From NCBI GenBank assembly GCA_021793675.1, contig JAJYSG010000017.1, positions 1 through 41,126 on the forward strand: DNA of 41,126 nt, in the 5' to 3' direction. Below the pieces are notes generated by a model. The model made no database searches. It saw nothing but the letters and a program-made list of their open reading frames with translations, and had not been told where the DNA came from. Both the position numbers and the translations under genes were made by a program. The stretch comes from Actinomycetes bacterium (GTDB taxonomy: Bacteria; Actinomycetota; Actinomycetes; Actinomycetales; Cellulomonadaceae). Below are positions 31,811 to 39,492 of the stretch, piece after piece (the stretch's first letter is position 1; the number at the start of each line of letters is the position of its first letter).

Positions 31811-32566
31811 TCAGCCGCGGCGATCGGGCGCCAGCTGCGTCCCGTCGGGCCATTGCGTGACCATCGAGTAGCGGTCGCCGCGGATGAGGCTGGTGCGCCA
31901 CTCGATGGCCGTGTCCCCCGCGAGGACCAGGCGTTCGACCGAGAAGGCCGCCACCGCGGGCGGTAGCCGCAGCAGCCGCTGGTCGGTCGGGTCGGGCACC
32001 ACCGGCCTGATCCGCTCCCAGCCGCCGGTGATGCGCACCGAGCAGTGGCTGGCGAGGAGCTCGTAGAGCCCCCCGGAGGTGAGGTCGGCGTCGAGCAGCC
32101 CGGCGGCTTGGGGCGCGGGCAGCCACGACCGGTCGCGGGCGATGGGCTCGTCGCCCGCGAAGCGCAGCCGCTCGATGAACACGACCTCGACGCCGGTCCC
32201 GACGCCGAGCTGCTCCGCCACCTCGAGCGGCACCGGGCGGCGCTCGGCGGCGAGCACGTCGCTGCGTTCCGCCAGGCCGCTGGCCCGCACCGTCGAGGCG
32301 AGGCTGTAGAGGGAGTGCAGGGGCTGCTCGAGGACGGGCGGCGTCACCGACGACCCGCGACCCCGCTCGCGCACGACCAGCCCCTCGGCGGTGAGGTGGC
32401 GCACCGCCTCACGCGCGGTCTGGCGGCTGACCGCGTAGTACCCGGTCAGCTCCTCGTCGGTCGGGAAGCGCTGCTCGAACTCCCCGGCGAGCAGGCGTCG
32501 CCGCAGGTCGTCGGCGATCTGTGCCCACAGCGGCAGCGGGCTGGACCGGACGACGGTGCTCGCCAC
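31811..32566 (-). CDS. GntR/UTRA (HutC-type) transcriptional regulator
   Basis: A 251-residue regulator. An N-terminal winged helix (about residues 12-75) contains LWAQIADDLRRRLLAGEF, RFPTDEELTGYYAVSRQTA and REAVRHLTAEGLVVRERG; the UTRA ligand domain follows (VFIERLRFAGDEPIARDRSW). It starts at GTG 32566, three bases after the DUF1634 stop, as the last gene of the TauE operon. It probably autoregulates that operon via the TGTACGTACA site at 33927. Confidence 0.9.
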   Translation of the reverse strand: MASTVVRSSPLPLWAQIADDLRRRLLAGEFEQRFPTDEELTGYYAVSRQTAREAVRHLTAEGLVVRERGRGSSVTPPVLEQPLHSLYSLASTVRASGLAERSDVLAAERRPVPLEVAEQLGVGTGVEVVFIERLRFAGDEPIARDRSWLPAPQAAGLLDADLTSGGLYELLASHCSVRITGGWERIRPVVPDPTDQRLLRLPPAVAAFSVERLVLAGDTAIEWRTSLIRGDRYSMVTQWPDGTQLAPDRRG

Positions 32567-32569
32567 CGC

Positions 32570-33082
32570 TCACGCTCCGGCGAGGAAGAACGAGCCGACG
32601 AGGAGCGCGAGGACGAGGAGGGTGACGAGGGCCATCGGCGTGTCCTTCTCGTAGACGAAGGACAGCACGCCGACCGCCACTCGCAGCACCGGGGTGAGGA
32701 TCAGGGTCAGGACGCCGAGCAGGATGATCCCCTGGCCCTCCCCCTGGGCGATCGAGTGCCAGAGCGTCGCGAACGAGTGCGGGAACGGCGTCGAGGTGGA
32801 GGTCAGCGTCTCGTAGGAGACGGGTCCACGGATCGCCAGGTAGTCGGCGTGGTGGGCGAGCATCACGACGAGCCCGGCGGCGATGATGACGACGCTGACG
32901 ACGACGCCGATCCGCAGCACCAGGCTGATGGCGAGCTCGACCCGGCGCACCTTCTGCGCCATGACCAGCGCCTCCTGGGGGCTGAGCCGGCGCCGGCGGC
33001 CCGAGCCGCGATAGTCCTGCGGTGCCGGCTCCCCGGAGGCGGGTTGCTGAGGAGTTCCGGTGGGTCCGGTCACGTCGGTCAC
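32570..33082 (-). CDS. DUF1634 family membrane protein
   Basis: A 170-residue protein with a ~50-residue Pro-rich cytosolic N-terminus and three helices (LRIGVVVSVVIIAAGLVVML, IILLGVLTLILTPVLRVAV, ALVTLLVLALLVGSFFLAG). DUF1634 proteins are habitual neighbours of TauE/SafE permeases and presumably form part of the same export system. The GTG start overlaps the permease stop by four bases (GTGA). Confidence 0.88.
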   Translation of the reverse strand: MTDVTGPTGTPQQPASGEPAPQDYRGSGRRRRLSPQEALVMAQKVRRVELAISLVLRIGVVVSVVIIAAGLVVMLAHHADYLAIRGPVSYETLTSTSTPFPHSFATLWHSIAQGEGQGIILLGVLTLILTPVLRVAVGVLSFVYEKDTPMALVTLLVLALLVGSFFLAGA

Positions 33083-33918
33083 GGGAGGATCCCCTTCTGG
33101 AGCATCTCGAGGGAGATGACGACGAGGACGACGACGAAGACCAGCCGCACCGTCCGGCTCGCCACCCGGCCCAGGACGCGAGCACCCACGGTCGCCCCGA
33201 GCAGCACGCCGATGGCGACCGGCGCGGCGATGATCGGGTCGATCTGGCCCCGGACGAAGTAGACGGTCGCGCTCGCGGCGGCGGTCACGCCGATCATGAA
33301 GTTGCTGGTGGCCGAGGACACCTTCATCGGCAGGTGCATCGCGCTGTCCATGGCTGGCACCTTCAGCGCACCCGAGCCGATCCCGAGCAGCGCGCTGACC
33401 AGTCCGGCGACGTACATCAGGGCGAGGCCGAGCTTGGTGTGGACCACCTTGTAGGGGATCTCCTGCTGCTCAGCCTGGTCGTAGTACGAGCCGTGGAGGT
33501 TGAAGTAGTTCGCGATCCGGTCGTTCGACACGGTGAGCGGCACGTCGGCATGCCGACGCCGGAACGTGGTGAACGACGAGTAGGCCAGGACGAGCCCGAA
33601 GACGAGGAACAGCACCCGGGTGGGGAACACGGTCGTCAGGTACGCCCCGCTCACCGCGCCGGTCACCGTCGCGAGCTCGAGGAACATCCCGGCCCGCAGG
33701 TTGGTCATCCGCTCCCGCACGTAGGCGGCGGCCGCGCCGCTGGAGGTGGCGATCACCGAGACGATGCTCGCCCCGATCGCCAGGCGGATGTCCACGTGGT
33801 AGATCAACGTGAGGACGGGGACGATCACCACACCGCCGCCCAGGCCGATCAGCGAACCGAGGACGCCCGCCGCAACCGAGATCAGCGCCACGGAGGCCAC
33901 GAAGTCGAACGGCGTCAT
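33079..33918 (-). CDS. TauE/SafE family sulfite/anion exporter
   Basis: A 279-residue permease of eight to nine helices. GVLGSLIGLGGGVVIVPVL is the first internal-repeat signature and SALLGIGSGALKVPAMD the second. These proteins export sulfite, sulfoacetate or related anions. The start at ATG 33918 is supported by TACAAT (33925-33930) six bases upstream; a longer start at 33954 would run through the palindromic operator. It is first in an operon with DUF1634 and GntR. Confidence 0.9.
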   Translation of the reverse strand: MTPFDFVASVALISVAAGVLGSLIGLGGGVVIVPVLTLIYHVDIRLAIGASIVSVIATSSGAAAAYVRERMTNLRAGMFLELATVTGAVSGAYLTTVFPTRVLFLVFGLVLAYSSFTTFRRRHADVPLTVSNDRIANYFNLHGSYYDQAEQQEIPYKVVHTKLGLALMYVAGLVSALLGIGSGALKVPAMDSAMHLPMKVSSATSNFMIGVTAAASATVYFVRGQIDPIIAAPVAIGVLLGATVGARVLGRVASRTVRLVFVVVLVVISLEMLQKGILP

Positions 33919-33924
33919 AGTCCG

Positions 33925-33936
33925 ATTGTACGTACA
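33925..33936 (-). promoter_or_regulatory. Promoter with TGTACGTACA operator for the TauE operon
   Basis: The 10-bp palindrome TGTACGTACA (33927-33936) overlaps the -10 box TACAAT (33925-33930), which places the transcript start on ATG 33918. The palindrome resembles the operator core recognised by the GntR-fold AraR of Bacillus subtilis. The operon's own GntR is the likely binder. Confidence 0.55.
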
Positions 33937-34005
33937 TTCTTCGTTCGGCTGCACCGCCCGTCGACGAGGGGGCGCGCTCGGGGAGACCGGCCGTCTCGTC
34001 GCAGG

Positions 34006-34701
34006 CTACGAGTCGGCGGCCGGGTGCCCGATGCCCACGAAGCGGCGCAGCACCTGCGCGCCCTCGACCGAGACCGGACCGTCCGGCCGGACGAAGGTGG
34101 CCGGCGTCACCGTCACGCACTGCTCGTCCACCCCCACCTTGCCGTCGCGCGTGCGCTGCACGATGCGTCGCCGGCCGTCGTCGACGTAGCCGACCTTGCG
34201 GCTGACCGCCGCCGAGGCATGGTTGCCGACGATGTAGCCGGACTCGCACCGGTCCGCTCCGAGCTCGTCGAACGCGAAGCCCACGACGAGCTGCCGCATC
34301 AGCGTGCCGGTCCCCGCGCCCTGATGCGCCCGGCCCAGCCACGAGCCGGTCAGGACGGTGCGGGTCTGCGCGAAGTCGGTCGCGTGCAGGTCCTGCATGC
34401 CGACGAGGCGGCCGTCACGCCGGACCGCCAGCGCGAGCTGCCACTCGTCGGGCGCGAACGTGGCGCGCTGCGTCCACCACCACCGCAACGAGCTCGTCGG
34501 GAACCCGTCGGGCGCGCCCGGGGCGAACGGCTCCTGGTGCCAGGCGGTGAGGAACGGCATCGGCAGACCGGGAACGTCGATGCCGGCTCGCACCAGCTCG
34601 ACGAGCTCGGGGAAGTCCTCGTCGCGCAGCACGCGGAGCTCCAGCGGGCCGCAGGAGATCCGCAGCGCGAACGGTGGGAAGACGTCCTCGAGGGTGAGCA
34701 T
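34006..34701 (-). CDS. GNAT family N-acetyltransferase
   Basis: A 231-residue acetyltransferase. The acetyl-CoA loop is GSWLGRAHQGAGTGTLMRQ, and the last motif NHASAAVSRKVGYVDDG matches the RimJ-like group that acetylates protein N-termini or small amines. An N-terminal ~15-residue extension precedes the strand LELRVLRDEDFPEL. ATG 34701 has GGAGAGGA upstream. It is monocistronic; the substrate is unknown. Confidence 0.85.
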   Translation of the reverse strand: MLTLEDVFPPFALRISCGPLELRVLRDEDFPELVELVRAGIDVPGLPMPFLTAWHQEPFAPGAPDGFPTSSLRWWWTQRATFAPDEWQLALAVRRDGRLVGMQDLHATDFAQTRTVLTGSWLGRAHQGAGTGTLMRQLVVGFAFDELGADRCESGYIVGNHASAAVSRKVGYVDDGRRRIVQRTRDGKVGVDEQCVTVTPATFVRPDGPVSVEGAQVLRRFVGIGHPAADS

Positions 34702-34965
34702 GCGGCATCCTCTCCCGTTCGGGGTTGCGGCTCACCCTGACCGACGTGCCTCGCTGACGGCAGGGCAGCGGGCGCCTCGGTCACGACAGGAGGTCGCCGA
34801 TGTCCTGTCCTGAGGCCTCGCAGTCTGCTTGCACGCGCCGGTCCGCCGTTGAAGTAGGCGTCCATCTCGGCCTCGGTCGCCGTCGAGAGCGTGCGGGCGC
34901 GCGACGCTGCGGTGCCACGCGGCGGCCTTGAGGCCCGCCGGCCGTGCGCCGCACAAGGGCCGGCC
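34702..34965. other. Stretch with gene debris and a candidate small ORF
   Basis: No conventional gene is clear in these 264 bases. On the minus strand, the frame ending at 34781 reads QADCEASGQDIGDLLS before a stop, like the tail of a lost gene. A second minus-strand frame contains TATEAEMDAYFNGGP. The plus-strand candidate is listed separately. Confidence 0.3.
34800..34931 (+). CDS. Candidate 43-residue ORF with a strong ribosome-binding site
   Basis: ATG 34800 follows AGGAGG (34788-34793) at ideal six-base spacing. The peptide starts MSCPEASQSAC, is Arg-rich, and has a second Cys near its end. GACAGGA (34785-34791) and TCCTGTC (34803-34809) can form a hairpin that buries the ribosome-binding site and start. 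No family is recognised, and it may be spurious. Confidence 0.22.
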   Translation: MSCPEASQSACTRRSAVEVGVHLGLGRRRERAGARRCGATRRP

Positions 34966-36207
34966 TCAGGGACCAAGGTTCAGGATCGAGGTGACGAAGA
35001 CGCCGTCCGCTCGGCGGTAGGAAGGCCCGGTGGCCGTCACGACGGCAAGTGCGGACGGCGGAGTTCGCATCCGCTCGGCGAGCCGAACGAGGCTCGACGC
35101 AGCCCCCTCGATGATCTCCGGGCGGCCGGAGAGCTTGACCTCGACCCCCATCCAGCGATCGTCGCGGACGACGACCGCGTCGAACTCGGCAGTGGTGTCC
35201 TGGTAGGCGAACACGCGAGCGTCGATGGCCTGGGCGTAGACGGACAGGTCACGGAACACGAGGCTCTCGAACAGCTGCCCGAACGTCTCGGGGTCGGCCA
35301 CCAATGCCTCGGGGCTGGCGCCCATCGCCGCCGCGGCCAGGGACGGGTCGACGAGGTGCCGCTTGGGGGCCCGCCGCACCTGCGCCGAGGACCGCATGTG
35401 CTGCCCCCACGCCGGCTGCTCGACGTAGAGCCACAGTCGTGCGAGGGCGTCCAGGTAGTTGTCCAGGGTCCGCGGCGCGAGGTTCTGCCCGTCACCGGTG
35501 ATGTCCGCCTGGAGCGTCCGGTTGGTCACGTAGGTTCCGGCGTTGCGCGCGAGCGCGAAGATCAGCGCGGTGACCTTGCGCGGGTCCCGGCGGACGCCGT
35601 CGAGCGTGACGATGTCGGCGCCGGCGATCGTCGCCAGGTAGTCACGGTTGGCGTTGAGCGCATCGCCGAGGTCGCGCCCGAGGTTCCCCGGCCAACCTCC
35701 TCGGCAGAGCAGGCTGGCCACGCCAAGCAGGTCGATGTCGCTGCCCGCACTGGTGGCGGGCTCGCCGTCGAGCAGCGCCCGCAGCGACACCTGGCCATTC
35801 GACTGCTGCTGCTCGAACAGCGACATCGGCATCATCCGGACACGGGAGAACCGGCCCGCGCCGGTGTGCCGTGTGACGTCATCCGTGGGGGTCGCGGACC
35901 CCGTGAGGATGAACTGTCCGCTGGCTTGTCGCTCGTCGACCGAATGACGCACGGCGTTCCAGACCTCAGGAACCAGCTGCCACTCGTCGATCAGCCGGGG
36001 CGTCTCCCCCGCGAGCAGCACGCCGGGGTCGACCTGGCCGGCTGCGCGAAGCTGTGGCGACGCATCGAGGCGGACGAGGCTGGCGGCCTGCTGGCGTGCC
36101 GTGGTCGTCTTGCCGCACGCCTTCGGACCTTCAAGCACGACGGCACCCGCGGAGCGAAGGCCTCGGGCGAGCTGGTCGTCCACCAGCCTCGGGAGGTAGG
36201 TAGCCAT
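34966..36207 (-). CDS. DUF4143 AAA+ ATPase, copy 2 (intact)
   Basis: A 413-residue paralogue. The P-loop is EGPKACGKTTTA (about residues 26-34), Walker B is PRLIDEW, sensor 1 is ILTGSATP, and RVRMMPMSLFE is the family motif. DUF4143 has AEFDAVVV and VEVKL in place of the PD-(D/E)xK-like residues. It is clearly more divergent from copies 1 and 3 than they are from each other. The start MATYLPRLVDDQLARGL at ATG 36207 has GAGG five bases upstream and a TATTAT -10, so unlike the others it seems to have a short leader and no 23-bp array. Confidence 0.9.
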   Translation of the reverse strand: MATYLPRLVDDQLARGLRSAGAVVLEGPKACGKTTTARQQAASLVRLDASPQLRAAGQVDPGVLLAGETPRLIDEWQLVPEVWNAVRHSVDERQASGQFILTGSATPTDDVTRHTGAGRFSRVRMMPMSLFEQQQSNGQVSLRALLDGEPATSAGSDIDLLGVASLLCRGGWPGNLGRDLGDALNANRDYLATIAGADIVTLDGVRRDPRKVTALIFALARNAGTYVTNRTLQADITGDGQNLAPRTLDNYLDALARLWLYVEQPAWGQHMRSSAQVRRAPKRHLVDPSLAAAAMGASPEALVADPETFGQLFESLVFRDLSVYAQAIDARVFAYQDTTAEFDAVVVRDDRWMGVEVKLSGRPEIIEGAASSLVRLAERMRTPPSALAVVTATGPSYRRADGVFVTSILNLGP

Positions 36208-36223
36208 GTGACCTCGGGTGTCG

Positions 36224-36229
36224 ATAATA
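36224..36229 (-). promoter_or_regulatory. Putative -10 TATTAT of DUF4143 copy 2
   Basis: An AT-rich hexamer in a GC-rich setting, 16 bases before ATG 36207. It predicts a short ten-base leader that carries GAGG. Confidence 0.45.
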
Positions 36230-36317
36230 GTTGAAGTCGAACACCGCACAGTAACGCATCGATGCGCGACGGGCACCCAGGGCAGTCGCGACGGGCCGCG
36301 TGACAGTCCGCAGGACC

Positions 36318-37339
36318 CTACGGCCCCAGCAGCGCGAGCGGGATGACTGCGACGCCGTCCGGGCGGCGGTACGCGTGCGACCCGGTCGTGAGGACCACCA
36401 TGTCGACCAGCCGCTCGCCGAGCCGCTCCTTCAGCCAGATCAGGTGCCGCACGTCGTGCGCGCTGGGTAGTTCGGCCAGCTTCACCTCGAACGCCACAGC
36501 CAGTCCGTCGTGGCCCTCGACGAGGAAGTCGACCTCACGATCGCCGGTCTTGGTGCGCAGGTGCGCCACCGTTGCCTCCGCGGCCTGGGCGAACACGCGC
36601 AGCTCGAGTGCTGCGGGGGATTCGAAGAGCGCACCGAGCAGGGTGCCGTCCCGGGGGATCGCCACGTCCCCTTCCCCGCCGGCGAGAAGCTTGGCGGGGG
36701 TGACATCGAGCAGCGTCACAGCAAGGGCTGGATCGGCGAGGTACCACTTCGGCGACGTGGTCAGCCTGTTCAGCCGCGACATCGTCGGCACGTGGCCCGG
36801 CAGCGGGTCAGCGATCCAGATGCGCTCCAGCACGTCGCGGTACGTCTGCACCGTGGTGCGTGCGGGGGGCGTCCCGTCGCCGGCGGCGTCGCGGATCTTC
36901 TCCATCGTCGTGGTCGTTCCGGTCGCGCCGGCGTAGGCCGTCATCCAGCGCCGGAGGCCCCGCGGGTTGCGTACCTCGTGACCGGCCTCGTCAAAGTCTC
37001 GGTCGACGATGCGGGCCACGTAGCCGGCCAGCTGGCTGCGCTGGACCCGTGGGGAGGGGACCGGGGGCCGGGGAAACCACCGGTGACGATCTCGTCCGTG
37101 TAGTCACGAAGTCCGACCTACGTCTCACCCTCGATCTCCGCCGCGCCTTCGAGGAGTCGCCCGAGCGACACGGTCGGTCGCTCCACCCCACGTTCGACCA
37201 GCGTCATCGGACGCATGCGCACGGTGACAATGCGACCGGCGCCCGAGTGCGTCTGAGGCGCGTGCGGCGAGGCGGAGCCGGTGAGCAGAAACCTGCCGGG
37301 GCTGGAGCGCTCATCCACGGCCCGGCTGCGCCAGGTCAC
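36318..37339 (-). pseudogene. DUF4143 ATPase, copy 3: truncated, nonsense and frameshift
   Basis: The sequence is closest to copy 1. Residues aligned to copy 1 begin only after its Walker B: VDERSSPGRFLLTGSASP, then RMRPMTLVERGVERPTVSL. The P-loop and Walker B (about 83 residues) are absent. An in-frame TAG at 37118-37120 interrupts GET/VGLRDYTDEIV. Within G/C runs at about 37047-37078 the frame then shifts, and the remainder continues GYVARIVDRDFDEAGHE to the normal end VAVIPLALLGP. DUF4143 keeps REVDFLV and FEVKL. A GTG at 37339 under a TAGCGT -10 remains in place, so the promoter survived the N-terminal deletion. Confidence 0.85.
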
Positions 37340-37345
37340 GCCACC

Positions 37346-37406
37346 ACGCTACAAATCGTCGGGTCGGAATGCTCCACATCGTCACCCTCCTGGGCTGCAG
37401 ATCGTC
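37346..37406 (-). repeat. 23-bp-periodic array (three repeats) at the promoter of DUF4143 copy 3
   Basis: GCTACAAATCGTC (37348-37360), GCTCCACATCGTC (37371-37383) and GCTGCAGATCGTC (37394-37406) are spaced exactly 23 bases apart and share ten of thirteen positions. The first plus two bases forms TAGCGT (37346-37351), the -10. The repeat edge lies nine bases from the GTG, as in copy 1. Confidence 0.75.
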
Positions 37407-37672
37407 ACGCCTGGTTCGACGTTCTCTCTGCGCGTGCGAACTGCCACGACCGTCGCCGCCGGACCACAGCTCCCGACAGGAACGAGCGCCTCCCCGACGT
37501 CAGCGTCGGCCCAGGTGCGGGATCACTCGAGCCGGGCGTAGCAAGTCCTCCAGGTCGGTCCGCCGTCGCGCCGCCGGAATGCCGAACAGCTGCCCCCAGC
37601 AACGGCACATGACTCACCACTCACGAGACCGGAGGCGACAGCAGGCTGCGCGTTGACGGTGAGTCGCCGTGC
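37407..37672. other. Non-coding stretch before the HNH gene
   Basis: I see no supported gene here. Base composition drops slightly toward 37650, where TTGACG (37653-37658) and GAAGCT (37673-37678) form a possible short-spaced promoter for the endonuclease gene. Confidence 0.3.
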
Positions 37673-37685
37673 GAAGCTGTGGTGC

Positions 37686-38681
37686 ATGGAGAGCGGTGGC
37701 CCGCGAAGAGCGTGGTTGCTGATGGCCGCAGGCGAGAACCGAGGCCACGGTGGCAACTCCGGCTACGACGATCAGATCGATGCGTACTACTCCTGGGACA
37801 GCAACGTTCCCAACCACAAGAGCCTTGCCGTCGGCGATCCGATCGCCCTGTGGGACAAGGAGCGTCTGCTCGGTGTCTCCGTCATCGAGGCGATCGAGAC
37901 GTCGCACGGCCTCAAGCTGCTCAATCGCTGCCCCAGGTGCAGCACGACCCGGATCAGCGAACGCAAGAAGAGCCAACCGCGATACCGGTGCATGAGATGT
38001 CACGCCGAGTTCGAGGCTCCACGCACCGATGTGGTGGAGGTGCTCGAGTACAAGGCGAGGTACGACGCGGCGTGGACATCGCTGGACGGGATCTTCGACG
38101 GAGACGAGATACGGTCCCTAGCCGTCCACGCCGGCGACTTCAACGCGATGCGCCCGTTGGACTGGGCTGCCTTCCGCGAGGCGCTGATGGCCAAGGATGG
38201 TCGCCGTGCCGTCGATCGCGTGACGGCGCGAATCGACCTCGCTTGGGCGACGAATTCCGGCGTGCCCGTCGAGATACCGCAGGGGTTCACTCACGCACTC
38301 GTTCGGATCCGTAGAGGCCAGCAGCAGTTCCGAGACCAATTGCTCGCAGCCCAGGGAAGCATGTGCGCACTCACGGGGGGCGCTCCGGCGCGGGTCCTTG
38401 AGGCCGGTCACCTCTACAGCTACGCCCAACTGGGCACGCACTTCAAGCACGGCGGACTCATGCTGCGACGGGACATTCATCGACTGTTCGACGACGGGTT
38501 GCTCGCAGTCCACCCGTCGAAATTGCGGATCGATGTCGCGCCCGGGCTCGCGAAGTATCCCCAGTACGCGCGCCTCCAGGACGAACGCCTGACGGTGCGG
38601 CTTCACGACGAGCAGGTCGACTGGCTGGACAAGCACTGGCAGGAGCATCGCGTCGATGCTCAGCCGTCGGACTACTCGTAG
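37686..38681 (+). CDS. Putative EVE-like/zinc-ribbon/HNH endonuclease
   Basis: A 331-residue protein with three parts. Residues ~8-75 (RAWLLMAAGENRGHG ... LAVGDPIALWDKERLLG) look like an EVE/PUA-type domain that in restriction enzymes reads modified bases. Cys82-x2-Cys85 and Cys102-x2-Cys105 form a zinc ribbon. Residues ~235-285 carry an HNH nuclease: CALTGG, LEAGHLYSY and GLMLRRDIHRLFDDGLL. The architecture suggests a modification-dependent (type IV-like) restriction nuclease; target base and activity are inferred. ATG 37686 was preferred over the GTG at 37653. Codon use is less GC-extreme than in neighbours, hinting at transfer. It lies between DUF4143 genes and tRNA-Gly. Confidence 0.8.
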   Translation: MESGGPRRAWLLMAAGENRGHGGNSGYDDQIDAYYSWDSNVPNHKSLAVGDPIALWDKERLLGVSVIEAIETSHGLKLLNRCPRCSTTRISERKKSQPRYRCMRCHAEFEAPRTDVVEVLEYKARYDAAWTSLDGIFDGDEIRSLAVHAGDFNAMRPLDWAAFREALMAKDGRRAVDRVTARIDLAWATNSGVPVEIPQGFTHALVRIRRGQQQFRDQLLAAQGSMCALTGGAPARVLEAGHLYSYAQLGTHFKHGGLMLRRDIHRLFDDGLLAVHPSKLRIDVAPGLAKYPQYARLQDERLTVRLHDEQVDWLDKHWQEHRVDAQPSDYS

Positions 38682-38735
38682 CCGAGATGGTGACCGGCTC
38701 CGACAAGGCCGAGGCTCTGAACTGCGAAAACGCGG

Positions 38736-38806
38736 AGCGGGTGACGGGAATCGAACCCGCGCTCTCAGCTTGGGAAGCTGAAGTTCTACCATTGAACTAC
38801 ACCCGC
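38736..38806 (-). tRNA. tRNA-Gly (anticodon CCC)
   Basis: The acceptor GCGGGTG pairs with its 3' partner CACCCGC, and the discriminator is U. The D-arm contains AGTTCAATGGTAGAAC. The anticodon stem TCAGC/GCTGA holds the loop TTCCCAA, and the T-arm is GCGGGTTCGATTCCCGT. CCA is not encoded. Confidence 0.97.
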
Positions 38807-38892
38807 GCGGCGGCACCCAGGAGGTCCCGGACGCGCTGCGGCCCCGATCCTACCCGGTCGGCACCGACCGCCTCCAACCCGCTCCCACCTGC

Positions 38893-38898
38893 GATGCT
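38893..38898 (+). promoter_or_regulatory. Putative -10 box of the GNAT gene
   Basis: GATGCT, one mismatch from TANNNT, ends six bases before GTG 38905; no ribosome-binding site is present. Confidence 0.3.
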
Positions 38899-38904
38899 GG
38901 GCCG

Positions 38905-39492
38905 GTGCCGCAGCTGCGCGCCTACCGCCCGGGCGACCTGCCCGCCCTGTACCGCATCTGCCTGCTGACGGGCGACGCCGGCCAGGACGCGTCCCCGGTG
39001 TACCGCGACCCCGACCTCCTGGCGCACGTCTACTGCGGGCCCTACCCGGCGGCCGACCCGTCGCTCAGCCTCGTCGTCGTGGACGACGACGGCGTCGCCG
39101 GCTACCTCGTCGGCACCGCGGACAGCGCCGCCTTCGCCGCCTGGCAGGACGAGCACTGGTGGCCGGCGCTGCGCGCCCGCTACCCGTTGCGGCCCGACGA
39201 CGGGACGGCCGACCACGGTCTCGTCGAGCTGCTGCACCACCCGCCGCGCGACGAGGCTCCCGAGGGCTACCCGGCGCACCTGCACATCGACCTGCTGCCG
39301 CGCCGCCAGGGCCAGGGCTGGGGACGCCGGCTCATCGAGACGTTCGCGGCCGCGCTCGCGGACCGTGGCGTGGCGGGCATGCACCTGCGGATCGACGTGC
39401 GCAACACCGCCGCGCAAGCGTTCTACCTGCGGCTGGGCTTCACGGCCCTGACCGACTCGGTGCTGGTGCGGCCGGTCAGCCCGCGACCGTGA
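38905..39492 (+). CDS. GNAT family N-acetyltransferase
   Basis: A 195-residue acetyltransferase with LLPRRQGQGWGRRLIETF as the acetyl-CoA loop and NTAAQAFYLRLGFTAL as motif B. The middle contains an insertion (residues ~75-125, HWWPALRARYPLR) seen in O-GlcNAcase-associated acetyltransferase-like proteins. The substrate is unknown. It starts at GTG 38905 on a predicted leaderless transcript and overlaps the convergent aldose epimerase end by 17 bases. Confidence 0.85.
   Translation: MPQLRAYRPGDLPALYRICLLTGDAGQDASPVYRDPDLLAHVYCGPYPAADPSLSLVVVDDDGVAGYLVGTADSAAFAAWQDEHWWPALRARYPLRPDDGTADHGLVELLHHPPRDEAPEGYPAHLHIDLLPRRQGQGWGRRLIETFAAALADRGVAGMHLRIDVRNTAAQAFYLRLGFTALTDSVLVRPVSPRP

Noticed and set aside
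36265-36296. CGCGACGGGC repeated at 22-base spacing upstream of DUF4143 copy 2
   Set aside because: Only two copies, 22 rather than 23 apart, farther from the start and not contributing to the -10; treated as chance in GC-rich sequence.
36318-37019. The 233-residue frame as an independent functional gene
   Set aside because: It starts in the middle of a DUF4143 ATPase and continues the frame-shifted upstream fragment; no ribosome-binding site precedes it.
37325-37347. A fourth repeat unit (GCTGCGCCAGGTCACGCC) extending the copy-3 array into the gene
   Set aside because: In phase at 23 bp but lacks the ATCG core and encodes the WRSRAV start of the pseudogene; likely partial coincidence.
38736-38806. 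tRNA-Gly as an integration site for an island spanning 34.8-38.7 kb
   Set aside because: No integrase gene is seen and I found no second copy of the tRNA 3' end on the far side; proximity alone is not enough.
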